A stretch of 64,000 nt of DNA, taken from NCBI GenBank assembly GCA_039621445.1, contig CP154955.1, positions 30,883,471 through 30,947,470 of the forward strand, given 5' to 3'. The stretch is from Euglena gracilis. Its lineage: Eukaryota > Euglenida > Euglenophyceae > Euglenales. The notes beneath the pieces are model-generated. The model did no database searches. It saw only the letters and a program-made list of their open reading frames with translations, and had not been told where the DNA came from. Position numbers and translations under genes: made by a program. Shown here piece by piece: positions 17,990-27,915 of the stretch (the first letter of the stretch is position 1; each line of letters opens with the position of its first letter).

Positions 17990-19243
17990 GACTACTGGAC
18001 CACCCTTGCTCCACACTTTGGCTCGATGGGACTTTGTGCACACCAAACCCTTTTCCAACCAACTTTTTTGCCAACGAATCTCCAGCAATCTTTGCTGCTC
18101 CCAACCGCAGGTAGTGTTTTGCAAAAGCCTCTGTGTTTTTCCAACCTCCAAATTCACACACCATTTCTGAGGAAAAACCCAAAGACTTGTACATTTTGAC
18201 TGCAGCACCCCTGGTTGCTGTGAGCTCCAGAAAAGGACGTGGGGACTCCCAACTGTGATAACAAATTTTTGGTAATCCTGCCCAAACTGTTGGATGTCAA
18301 AGGTGCATAAGGAGGATTTAAAGACAAGAACATTGCACCACCCTGCACACCCTGGGAAGCTGTCAGAGCCACCAACCGACATAGCAAAGCAGAAGGGCAT
18401 ACTGTGGCCGGTTCGAGGCCGGCCAACTACCCCAGCGAACACGGGCGGACCACCTGGCGGTAATCGGGCGACAGCCCAGGGTCGAGACCGGCGAAGGCCC
18501 TGCAGGCGGCACGCATTATTAACGCCACTGGTACCCGAGTGGATCTGGCACTCGGTTGTGGTCCCAAAGATCCCGGTTCGAGTCCCGGCGGGTACCCCCA
18601 TGGGGGCAAAAAGAAAGGCTCGACCGGAGAGAAAGAGGGTTCGATCCTACGCCCCAGGCAACAAGCCCTGGAACTCTGAGTGCAGTCGGCAATGTCATCA
18701 ATTGTTCGAATCTGGGCCTCAGTTTGCCCTTTCGTCTCAGCTTGATGAAGAAATCTTGGACTTGGTTCTCTGCAAACGTTGTAGATCTATTGACCTGCAC
18801 AAATGAAACAAACGCAGAGACAAAATTGTTCTGTCTCTGACCTCTTGAATGCTATCCCGATTCAGGGGAGCGGCCAAAAGCTTGTAAATGACTTCCTTGG
18901 CATCCCAAAAGGTGGAATACGTTTCAGCAGAAGTGGCCAAAAAAACTTTTGCCTTTTTGATGAGGGTGGAAAATCGAACAGTTTCCCAACCTGGAATCAG
19001 CAGCACAGCATTAAAAGCATTTCTCGCTTGATGTGGAGAGTGCTGGGCCAGTCTGAAATCCAGCTGGCTGTTTCCTCCACTGTCATGTTGAGGGGGGGGG
19101 TGCACCCCCTCCTGCACACAAAGAGTCCACAAGGCTTGAAATGCTTTCTCATACCTGCCCAGGCTCTTCAAGGAATTCAGATAAAGTGTGATATTTTCAG
19201 GTGTAACTTCTTTTCTTTGTAAACCTCCCTGATAACAACACAC
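17990..19243 (-). pseudogene. DIRS B tyrosine recombinase, interrupted
   Basis: The N-terminal part (19,243-18,737) codes VTPENITLYLNSLKSLG and LRLFHLCRSIDLQRLQRT with the box I Arg. A frame break follows, then the tRNA-like insertion at about 18,425-18,672. After it come TATRGAAVKMYKSLGFSSE (degenerate His/Arg box, with Ala where A and C have Ser) and AKHYLRLGAA with the Tyr (18,225-18,090). It aligns with copies A and C through its length. It cannot make an active enzyme. Confidence 0.75.
18425..18672 (+). repeat. tRNA-like (pol III promoter-like) insertion, SINE-like
   Basis: This block has no counterpart in the recombinase of copies A and C. It and its left edge hold four B-box-like sequences on +: GGTTCGAGGCC (18,410), GGTCGAGACC (18,480), GGTTCGAGTCC (18,575) and GGTTCGATCC (18,638). 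The best unit is 18,530-18,600: GGTACCCG and CGGGTACC pair over 8 bp, GAGTGGATCTGG resembles an A box at tRNA-like spacing, and the unit ends CCCA. One T-stem pair is broken and no good anticodon stem forms, so it is not a confident tRNA gene. A tRNA-derived SINE or a decayed tRNA cluster is the best reading. Confidence 0.4.
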
Positions 19244-19990
19244 AGGGGAGGGGCCATCTGGTGGGGGGCATGACTTCCCCCAGGCAATTTTGGAACAATC
19301 CCCACTGAGGTTGAACTTGAATCACAGGACATTTTTTGATGATCATTCTGGTTAACAGGGGCCACCACACACTCCCAGCCCAGTGTGGAACCACCATCAG
19401 GCAAGTCAATTGAGGGTTGTTCTTCAATCTCACCAACCATGGTAAAATCAGAGTCCAGGGGGGGTTGGCATAAACCTCCCCAAGCTGCTCCAGTGGACAC
19501 TCTAGAGCATTCACCACAATTGCTTGGTGGTGAGGCCATCTGCTGACGAATTTTTCCAGCTGAGCATTCCCTGGGATGGCAAACATGTCCACCTTGGGGC
19601 AGAAATTTTTTGTGGAGAAAATTTGCAAGATGTGCAGAAACACAGACTTTTTTAGGGTATAGTCCCCTTTGTCCCTTACCCACCTTGAAATGCCATCTGC
19701 TAGCATGTCTTCTGACTTCACCCAGTTTGGAGTGATGTTTACTTGGTTTATGTGACACCACAGCAAAAATGGTCTCAAAATTGTGTTGAATGGAGATTTT
19801 CTGCCCCCTCCCTTTTTTAAGTAGCTGTATGCCACTTGATTGTCCACTGTGAGAAGGACATTTTCCCCTGGTTTTGCCAAACTTTTTGTGGCTGCCACAG
19901 CAGCTTTCAACTCTTTTATGTTGATGTGAAGGCCCATTTCTGAACTCCAAAATTCCTGCACTTTTGGCTTGTGGTTAGTTCCAGTGCCCC
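19200..19990 (-). pseudogene. DIRS B RNase H and Dam-like methyltransferase
   Basis: One minus frame codes GLHINIKELKAAVAATKSL, LLTVDNQVAYSYLKKG and DMLADGISRWV (RNase H), then KVDMFAIPGNAQLEKFV, VYANPPWTLILPWLVRL and VVPHWAGSVWWPLL (Dam-like methyltransferase with the NPPW motif). The methyltransferase reading is intact to its end. The alternative frame over 19,270-19,420 codes a VAPVNQN-containing stretch similar to the recombinase N-termini of A and C. Confidence 0.8.
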
Positions 19991-21040
19991 CCAACCCTGG
20001 GTGGATGAATCTGAGTGGATTTCTCTCACCGGACATTGATTTTGAAAACTTCTGCCTTCCCATGATTTCAACAATCCTCCTATTTCCAACACTTGTTCTT
20101 TGACCTCTGGGGGTATGGGTAATCTTTTGTCCCAACATTGGGACCCATGTTGGTCTGTGAATTGGACCAATTTGTCTGTGAAATCCCTGAGACATGGAAG
20201 GGCAGTGAGAAAACTTCTCACCTGTCCCAAGATTGCCGCAGCTTTTCTGCAGGACACGTGTGTTTGGGTGACAAATTTTCCCAGTTCCTTTCTGATACAT
20301 TTTAATTTTGCTGGGGGGACTTGCAGGCAACCCTTTTCTAGGTCCATGGAAAATCCCAGGTACTGAATTTGCTGGGTGGGAGTGAGTTGTGACTTCTTGT
20401 AATTTATTGTCATGCCACTGTCTCTTAGGTCTTGCAACAACTTTCCTGTCTGTTGTGTGGCCAGAACTTTCGATTTTGCGACCAAAAGGATGTCGTCTAG
20501 GTAGACAAAAACCAAAAGTCCTTGTTTTCTCCACTTTTTTTTATAGAAAAACGTGCATGACTTGCATCCACCAGTAGGGGAGGGTGTTCAATCCAAAACA
20601 AGCCCCCTCCATTTAAAAAGTTTTTTCCCCCACCTGCATTCTGATGAATGGTTTTATTGCTTTTGACAGTTACAGGTGGAAATAGGCGTTTTTCAGATTC
20701 CACCTTTGTGGCCCACATTCCTTTTTCCAGTTGAGGGAAAATTTCTTTCCAATGCTCCAGTTTGAAGTGGGGGGCTTGGAGGAATTTGTTTACCTCTCTG
20801 CAGTCTGAGATTAATCTCAGTTTCCCCCCCCCCTGGCTCCTTTTTTTCTATTACAAACCAGGGCACCAGAAATATTGTTCCCTGTGGATTGACTTCTATG
20901 ACAGCTTTTTCTGCCATGTACTCTTTTATAATGGACAGAGCTTGTGCTGTTTCTTCTGGTGTTTTTGTTTGTGACTTGGGCCCCCTGTGAAAGTTGGTTC
21001 CACCCCCTGCTGAATGAGTTGCAGAATTCTGGGGGGGCAT
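19991..21040 (-). pseudogene. DIRS B reverse transcriptase, degenerate
   Basis: 21,040-20,850 codes the RT N-terminus (ALSIIKEYMAEKAVIEV, GTIFLVPWFVIEKKEP). The stretch to 20,540 is frame-broken, and the LKDAYFHL box survives only as fragments. 20,515-19,990 codes LVFVYLDDILLVAKS with the YLDD box, then LGFSMDLEKGCL and CRKAAAILGQVRSFL. Losses around the first catalytic Asp make it inactive. Confidence 0.8.
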
Positions 21041-22290
21041 GCTGTTACCACCACTGGAGGCATTGTCTCAGCCTTATGAATGGGGCTAGACCTTTCAAGG
21101 GGTCTGGGGGGGCTGTGATAGCTTGGGTTGCCTTCATGGCCTGGGGGTTTGCCTTCATGGCCTTGACATCCCCCTTTTCTGTCTTCATGACCACAGGTTG
21201 CCAACAATGGGTTGGGTGATGTATCTTTTCCTTTGCCATTGGCTCCTTGCCAGCTTGGGCCTCTCCATGGTCCACCTTTGAATCCATGTCATTTTCCAAA
21301 TCCTTTGCCAAATCCTCCACGTTACTGTCCATATGGGGATCCTTTTCCTCTCCACTGTTTGAAGTTGCTCGATTGACCTGCGAATGAGAGAAATGAAGAC
21401 CCTGAGGGCCGAAAAGAAAAACCTCCCCTGATTTTTTGAATGCTGTGCTCCACTCTCTGCGTTCTGGTGTCTTCTTCCGTGAAGAGGGTTTCTTGGCCTC
21501 CTGCTTGTCCTTTCGTCACTCCAGGAACTGCAAGTTATTTTCTTTCATTTTGTATTTTCCAGTAAACTTCTCCCAACAGCTGCCAAGCTTGAAGGTTGGT
21601 CGCCTGCCGAGAGGTTCCGGTTTGTTGCGGTAGCCATTTGTTGCCCAATACTCTCAGGATGTTGAGGACTGCTTGCGACACGTCTTTCAGGAATTTGTCG
21701 CTGCGCTTGCGACCACCGCTGGTACCAGGTTGTTCTCGAGGCTGCGAGCGGGGATACCCTGGAGCCTGGGGTTGGCCTCGAGGAGGGCTTTTATGTCAAT
21801 TCGGTGGGTGCCGCCTGCCACTCTGTTCCACAACTCCAAAAGTTCTCGAAGTGCTTGGACCTCCACCTCGTCCCACGTGAACTTGGTCTCCTCTGGGTCT
21901 TCTCCTCATGTGACTCCTCCTAGTTGGCGGCTTCCACGGCCGTCGCAATGGCGAAGGCGGCCTCCGCCACCTCGGGTGCCGCTTCCAACGTCGGCAGCTC
22001 GATCTCATGCAAGAGTGCGATGGCCAGGAGCCAAGAGTCTCTGTAGGGGGCAAATTCGGCCTTCAGTAAGGCCACTCCGCTGATCTGGAACAGCCGCTTT
22101 GATGCTTTTCTTGTCGACCAACCTGTTCCAGTAAACTCCAATCCAGCCTGCAAGATGGCGATGACGACGTTCTTCTCCAGGTCGTGTACATGCTTAGTTG
22201 CTCTAGGTTGAAGATGAACTCGGCCCACGATTTTTTGAAGAGCGGTCCTTCCTCAGTGAGCTTGGCAACGAGATTGTTCTCCACTTCTAT
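21041..22290 (-). pseudogene. DIRS B gag, frame-broken
   Basis: From 22,284 the reading starts MENNLVAKLTEEGPLFKKSW and continues in another frame with LEFTGTGWSTRKASKRLF and IALLHEIELPTLEAAPEVA, which aligns with the intact gag N-terminus of copy C. The tail near 21,350-21,220 codes GGFGKGFGK-like and KGGPWRGPSWQG repeats, split by TAA and TGA, the GK-rich tail typical of gag here. Bases 22,290-22,425 look like its T-rich leader. Confidence 0.65.
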
Positions 22291-22425
22291 CTTGTGTTGG
22301 TAGTTGGATTGGTTGCAATCTTCAACAATTATGGATCTTGTTGGTACTTGTTGATCTTGCTTGCTTTGTTGTATGATACCTTGTTGATAGCTTTCGTTTG
22401 TAGCAGGGTGTCAGGTCACGTCACG

Positions 22426-22515
22426 TCAGCCAACTGCCGGCACGAAAAGCAGTAAGGAGAAGACGCAAGGCAAGAAAAACAAAGAAAAATAGCCGGCGAG
22501 GAAATACAGGTCCCA
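22426..22515 (-). repeat. DIRS B outer inverted repeat, right
   Basis: Contains AGGAGAAGACGCAAGGCAAG; inverted match to 17,772-17,858. The adjoining CATCGAGCCAAAGTGTGGAG recurs inverted near 18,010-18,030 at the recombinase end, the expected internal complementary region. Confidence 0.75.
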
Positions 22516-22546
22516 TCGAGCCAAAGTGTGGAGCAATGTCACTCCC

Positions 22547-22915
22547 AGGAAAGATGACCTGAGAGGAACGGACCATGAGGGCGAAGCACAAGAGGGGGGT
22601 GAGGTCCTGCTTCTTTTGCCGGCTGTTGTTTGATTGTTTTTTGGTGGGGCCTTTCTTACTGCGCGTTTGTTGCCGGAGTTGGTGTTCTCGATTGCTCCGA
22701 CAACTTTTTGTCGAAGGTGAACCTCAGGGGCCCCGTTTCTGGATTGCGTGCTCGTTTCCCCCCTGGGGGGGGGGGGCGGGGGGTGAGCGTTTTTTGGGGT
22801 TGGTTGGGTGGGATCACACCCCTCTTGTGCTTCGCCCTCATGGTCCGTTCCTCCAGGTCATCTTTCCTGGGAGTGCCAGACCATTCGGGCTGCACACACT
22901 CTGGGGGTGAGGTGT
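22547..22915. repeat. DIRS C left terminal repeat and internal complementary region
   Basis: 22,600-22,690 is the outer repeat. 22,547-22,605 (ATGACCTGAGAGGAACGGAC, GGGCGAAGCACAAGAGG) is inverted at 22,815-22,895. GCACACACTCTGGGGGTGAG near 22,890 matches the inside edge of the right repeat at 27,200. Confidence 0.7.
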
Positions 22916-22959
22916 TGTGCACTCCCCCTGCTGTATTGAACATTTTTTCCACTTTTTCC

Positions 22960-23975
22960 ACTGCACCCAATCGTAAATAGTGTGCCGAAAAGGCTTGTGA
23001 ATTTTTCCATTGACCAAGTTCACACACTTCTTCACTTGAAAACCCCAAGTTTTTGTACATCAAAACTCCAGCACCAGTTGTGGAATGAGCAGTCCAGTGA
23101 GAAAATGGGATTCAAAAATTTTGCATGAGATCTTTTGTCAAAGAACTAATGGTATTGGAGGTGAGGGGTTTTTTCCCATCCAGACTCCAACGTAATGGCC
23201 CCCCAGGGGTCAAAAAGGATGTGCGTTTCACATATTCCCTAATGACGTGATAAGGGGATAAAAGGGGGTTGGAATCATTTTTCAAGAGTTGCTCCAACTT
23301 TGGAACTTTCCAGCCCTTTCTCTGGACCAAAATGAATATTTTTTTCACCAACCACAGAGAGATCTCTGTGTTCTGGCCAAATCAATGCCCCTGTGTAAGG
23401 CCAAAAGTCTGAACAAAAAAATGATTTTGAGTCTCAGCTCACTGGTGGACATGATGTCCAGTGGACCCCCCTCTCCTAGTTTCTGTAAGATGGGCAGGGG
23501 ATCCCAAAAGGTTGCATATTTCTGAACATTTTTATTCCAACAGGATTTGACATTCTTCAACAAAGGGTGAAAAGAGACATGGTGGAAACCAGGGAGTGAT
23601 GTGACAGCAAATAAAGCGTTTCTGGATTCGGCACTCGACATTCTGTGCAGCTCCAGGATGCTGGACACAATGTCCAAGGTGGTCGCCTGCAGGGGGTCCA
23701 GACCCTTGCCTTGCAACAGCACGTATAATTTTCTGAAGGCCCTGTCATATCGCATCAGAGTGGAGGCACTTTTTAAGATAATGTCGATTTGTGAAGTTGA
23801 CACTTTTTGCTGTTCCAAAAGGAACCTGAAACAATGCTGCAGGCTAGGGGCCATTTTGGCCTGGGCATTGATTCCCCCCAACAGTTTTTGAACATCCCTT
23901 GGCAGGGGGGAATCACTGACATTTTCGCCCCAGGCTTGGAAATTTTTGTTAAGAGGGGCCACCATGCACTTGAAA
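22960..23975 (-). pseudogene. DIRS C tyrosine recombinase, three frames
   Basis: 23,960-23,360 codes VSTSQIDIILKSASTLMRYD, then LFRLLALHRGIDLARTQR (box I Arg). 23,351-23,112 continues with FILVQRKGWKVPKLEQLL and LRWSLDGKKPLTS. 23,100-22,960 carries HSTTGAG (the Arg of the His/Arg box replaced by Thr), MYKNLGFSSEEVCELGQW and SAHYLRLGAVEK with the catalytic Tyr. The order and spacing match copy A. Two frame changes and the changed Arg make activity unlikely. Confidence 0.8.
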
Positions 23976-24728
23976 CCCACATGGGGGTTATTAAAAGTCA
24001 CTTTACCCGTTTGTTCATGGAAAGTTTGATGAGCCAAGGCATTATGACCTTCCAGGGGGGGTTGGCATACACTTCCCCCACACCATCCAGACTGCAGTTT
24101 AGAGCATCCACCAGAAAAGCTTGGTGGTGAGGCCATCTGGAGCAAAATTTTGAGAACTTTGTGTTCCCTGGGGATGCAAACATGTCCACTGATGTGGTGA
24201 TGTGCTCTTGAAAAAACCTGCAAATTTTTTGAAAGATGACGGGGTTTAGGGTATAATCCCCCCTGTCCTGTGACCATCTTGTTGGGGTGTCTGCCACCAT
24301 TCTTTCTGAGGGTACCTACCCACTGAACATGGAGCTGAACTTTGTTTTGCCAGCACCACTTGAAAAGGGGGTGTAAAATTTTGTTTAGGTTTTCTTTCCT
24401 TCCCCCCCCATTTTTGTAGATAGCTTAGGGCTACCTGATTGTCCACTTTCAGTAGGACAGTTTCTCCTTGCTTTGCAAAGGCTTTCACAGTGTGTACTGC
24501 TGCAGCTAATTCCTTCACATTTATGTGCAGCAAACTTTGCTCCCTCCAAAAATCTTGGATGAACAAATTTTTTGTGCTGTCCACTCCCCCCCAGGCCCAG
24601 GTGGATGAGTCGGAGTGCAGCACATTTTGGGGTGTTTTTAAGAATGGTCGACCTGCCCCTGGCACCAAGAACTCTTTGAGATGTTTGATTTCAAGTTTCA
24701 GCTGGGGGGGTATTGATACTGCAAAATC
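23976..24728 (-). pseudogene. DIRS C RNase H and Dam-like methyltransferase
   Basis: 24,668-24,380 codes LHSDSSTWAWGGVD, LHINVKELAAAVHTVKA and LLKVDNQVALSYLQKW (RNase H). A frame change at a C-run near 24,400 follows. 24,300-23,998 codes TSVDMFASPGNTKFSKF and VYANPPWKVIMPW (methyltransferase), ending early at a TGA; the rest (AWWPLLTKISKPG) is in the next frame. The second frame over 24,000-23,850 codes MVAPLNKN and VQKLLGGINAQAKM, the recombinase N-terminus. Confidence 0.75.
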
Positions 24729-25640
24729 TCAGCCCATGGTATCGTTTAACTGGCTGAATTTTGGTAATTCCTGTGTGACCAGCCTTAAAAATGGAAGGGC
24801 AGGGAGGTATGAACGTATTTGCCCCAGGATGCTGGCAATTTTTCTGCAAGAAAGGCTTTGAGCTAAGACCACTTTTCCCAGCTCCTTTCGGATAGTTTTT
24901 AATTTTCCAGCTGGCACCTCCAGCAGTCCCTCCTGGAGGTTGATGATGAACCCCAGGTGTTGCAGCTTTTGAGTGGGAGAGAGGATGGATTTTTTGAGGT
25001 TTATTTCGAAACCTGCAGAACACAGATGTTGGATCATCATGGCCAATTGCTTTTTTACCAAACTTTCTGAGGAACCAATTAGAATGATGTCGTCCAAATA
25101 GACGAATGCCATGAGTCCCTTTGATCTCCGGAGCTTTTGGAGCACTTTCATGAGGGACATGAAAAGTTTTGGCAGGGTGCTTAGACCAAAACAAGCACCT
25201 TGAAAATCCCACAGCTTTCCCCCCACTTCCATTCTTACAAATTTTTGAAATTTTTCTGAAGGGCCAGGTGGAAGTAGGCATCTTTCAGATCCAGCTTTGC
25301 AGCATACCAACCTTGCTTGAGGAGAGGAAAAATGGTGGAGATGTTTTCTAAGGTTAATTTTTCTGGGGAACAATAAAGATTGAGTTCCCTGCAGTCTGCA
25401 ATGAGACGATGTTTTACCCCCTCCCCTTCTGGTTTGTATAATACAAAACAGGGCACCAGATGTTTGGTGTTTTGTGGATCTGTGACCACTTTGACAGCTC
25501 CTGATTTTTTGTAATCCTCCAAAATTTCTGTGGCCAATAAAGTTTCTGACTTGTTCTTTTTCTGGGGGCAGGTGGAAAGCATTTCTGGAAGGGGTTGATC
25601 TGCACCCACCCCTTGCTGGATCATTTGCACCACTTTGGGG
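24729..25640 (-). pseudogene. DIRS C reverse transcriptase, one frame break
   Basis: 25,560-25,240 codes LATEILEDYKKSGAVKVV, LIADCRELNLYCSPEKLTL and KLDLKDAYFHLALQ (first catalytic Asp). The frame changes near 25,240. 25,230-24,729 codes VGGKLWDFQGACFGLSTLP and MAFVYLDDIILIGSSE (YLDD), then CRKIASILGQIRSYLP. Both catalytic boxes are intact; a one-base repair would restore the frame. Confidence 0.85.
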
Positions 25641-25742
25641 TGAGCATGGGTTTTCCACCAGGGGAGACATCCTCTCAACCTCTGAAAGAGAGGGTAATCG
25701 TTCCATTTTTCCTCCTGACTCAGGATTGTCCTTATCATCCTT

Positions 25743-27091
25743 TTATCCCACTCCCCTGGCTGCTGCTGCAGGTTGGGGCTCTGGACCCCCTGTTTGGGGT
25801 TGGCTGATGTTGAACATGAGGTTGTGGGACAAGGGGATGGGTGTGGAGCATCTTGCTCTTTCCACAGCTTGATTCGTTGACCTCTGTTTGCCCCATTCTG
25901 GGGGCTGTCTGGTACCCTCTCCAGGGGTCTGGGTGTCAGGGCTTTCCTCTGCCCTTTGTCCTGCAATGGACAAGGAAGGAATAATGAGTTGTGATTGGCT
26001 GCCATACCCTTTTGACGTCCAGGGACTTCTCCATACTGGGCTGCCATAGCCTCCTCTGCCCCCTTTGAATCCTCCTTTGAAACCCTTGAAACCACCTTTG
26101 AATTTCCAGCCTCGGCTGCCTGTGGGGGTGGAAAAATGCCACCATTCCACCCTACCCACCGATGTTGCCATACCAGCACTGTTCAGCTGCTGCTGTTTCC
26201 TCTCCACCTGAAGATCTTCTTTTGAAAATAGACCATTTGATGTTGAAGGTATGGATCCTGGGACACTTCGACGTTTCATTTCTCGCAGAAGACCTTGTTC
26301 TAATTCCGCCATGGCGAAGAAGAGCTGCTGGGAGAGGACTCTGTAGTCCTCTGGGAAAGTATCCACTTGACTGTAGATGGTGGCCATCATCCTCATCAAG
26401 TGTATGACCTTTTGTTGAACACCTTTCATCATCTTGTCCATGGGCGCCTTGGCGTCCTGGTTGTGGTTGTTGTCCTCGGCTCGCGTTTTCAGGTCCTGGA
26501 AGAGCGGAAGCTCGTTGAGGACTTGCTTCCAGGGTAATCCTGTACCTGCCGCCGCCTGCTTGAGGCAGGACGACAGCTCTTGAGGGAGGGGGGTCGTGTC
26601 TGCCAGGGGAGCCTCTCCGCTGCCGTCTCCGCCGCCGCCTCGTCCTCGTCCTCCTCATCGTCCTCCGCCATCGCGGAGTTCCCCGCGACTTTCTGCTTCC
26701 CCTTCTTCTCGGCTGTGGCGCCGTCCAGCATCGTTGTCCACGTCTCGGCCAGTCTGAAGGCGCACTCTCCTGCCCGCTCGCTCAGTTCTAGCTGCAGCAC
26801 TTCGATCCCACGTACCAAGGCGAGGGAGAAGAGGAAGCTCATGAGGTACTCCACCCAGCTGGCGCTGACGAGAGATATGCCGCTGATGGCCCTCAGCTCC
26901 TTCGCCGCTCTTACCGTATTCCAGCCTCCTCCTTGCCAGCGTAAGCCTGCCGTCAAAACTCTTTGAGCATCTTCCCCAGAGGTGTCTCGAAGAAATGCTC
27001 CCACTAGGTCTGTGTTCAAAAAGAAAGTGCCCCATGCACTGTTGTACTTCGCTTCGTCTTCTGAAAGTAAATCCAGCATTGTGAAACTCAT
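25743..27091 (-). pseudogene. DIRS C gag (ORF1), one frame break
   Basis: The ATG at 27,091 opens MSFTMLDLLSEDEAKYNSAW, a helical capsid-like part (ELRAISGISLVSASWVEYL, LALVRGIEVLQLELSERAG) and an acidic stretch (AEDDEEDEDEAAAE). The frame changes near 26,585 and continues with ELPLFQDLKTRAEDNNHNQD, MMKGVQQKVIHLMRMMA and a tail of FKGGFKGFKGGFKGG. No zinc knuckle is present; the GK/GGF tail is likely the nucleic-acid-binding part (inference). Confidence 0.7.
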
Positions 27092-27109
27092 TTTGTCGAT
27101 CGAAGGACG

Positions 27110-27330
27110 ATTATGATCCGCCAACTCCGGCAACAAAAAGCAGTAAGAAAGACCCCACCAAAAAAAACAGTCAAACAACAGCCGGCAAAAGAAGCAGGAC
27201 CTCACCCCCAGAGTGTGCGCAGCCCGAATGGCCGGGTGGTCGACCTTGTTGAGGCAATGCCTTGTTCGTTCCTTCCTCCCCCCTCCTGTGCCCGGGGAGT
27301 CGGAGGCATCGGCAGAATCAATGAGTGAGC
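27110..27330. repeat. DIRS C right terminal repeat and flank
   Basis: 27,110-27,205 is inverted relative to 22,600-22,690. Beyond it, TTCCTTCCTCCCCCCTCCTG and GGGAGTCGGAGG at 27,275-27,305 resemble the 17,500 end of copy A, so another fragment of the same family may follow. Confidence 0.65.
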
Positions 27331-27750
27331 GAAAAACATGTCGACTGTCCTCCTATGTTTGGAGGCGGGGTTTAAGCGCCAGGCCATTCGAGCTCCAGCC
27401 TTCCACGGTTGCCCACCCCCCGGGGACGTCGCAGATGTTCCCCACCGTGGTACCCTGAAAAGGCATAATTTTACCCCTTGCACGCCGTGGCTTGCGTTTC
27501 CTGTCTAATCCTTGCGTGTGGGTGAGGGGGGCACTGCGGGGTGCTTTGCGGTTTGGAGGCTGCGTTAACCAGCCTCCGTGTAGGCTAAGGTAACCAGCCT
27601 TAAACAGGTGCTGTGGCCACTTTGCGCCATCTCTCGCACTCCCCCAGAGCACCCGAAGGGGGAGGAAAGGACACCGAGGGCGAAGCACAAAGCCCATTTG
27701 AGGTCTCACAAAAAAAGGACTTACATCAGCCAAAAAGGCAAAAATTACAT

Positions 27751-27783
<33 letters not shown>

Positions 27784-27915
27784 CAAAACAAAAAAAAACC
27801 AACAACACTTGCCATTTTGAAAAAAACACACCACACAAAAGCACTCCACACAAACGCAGGGCCGGTGCCAGGCAGGCTCAACACATCCCCTCACCTAGAG
27901 ACAAAAAAAAAAAAA
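27331..27915. other. DIRS flank with terminal fragment and poly(A) tracts
   Basis: No gene supported. GAGGGCGAAGCACAAAGCCC near 27,678 is another DIRS end fragment (compare 17,690). An A27 tract starts at 27,757 and an A17 tract at 27,904; such tails could mark retroposed DNA, but no body is recognised. Confidence 0.45.

Larger units (their letters stand above)
17772..22515 (-). mobile_element. DIRS-type retrotransposon B, degenerate
   Basis: The outer inverted repeats are 17,772-17,858 and 22,426-22,515 (AGAAGACGCAAGGCAAGAAA and ATAGCCGGCGAGGAAA are shared in opposite orientation). Between them, on -, lie gag, RT, RNase H, methyltransferase and tyrosine recombinase pieces in DIRS order, with many frame changes, two stops in the gag tail and a tRNA-like insertion. 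It abuts copy C directly, in the same orientation. Confidence 0.85.
22547..27210 (-). mobile_element. DIRS-type retrotransposon C
   Basis: The outer inverted repeats are 22,600-22,690 and 27,110-27,205 (GCCGGCTGTTG, GGGCCTTTCTTACTG and GCCGGAGTTGG shared in opposite orientation). At the recombinase end an extra inverted pair (22,547-22,605 with 22,815-22,895) forms the internal complementary region. Gag, RT, RNase H, methyltransferase and recombinase follow on - in DIRS order. Frame changes break it, but every conserved motif can be found. Confidence 0.88.

Noticed and set aside
18530-18600. Calling a functional tRNA gene
   Set aside because: The acceptor and A/B boxes fit, but the T stem has a mismatch and no proper anticodon stem forms.
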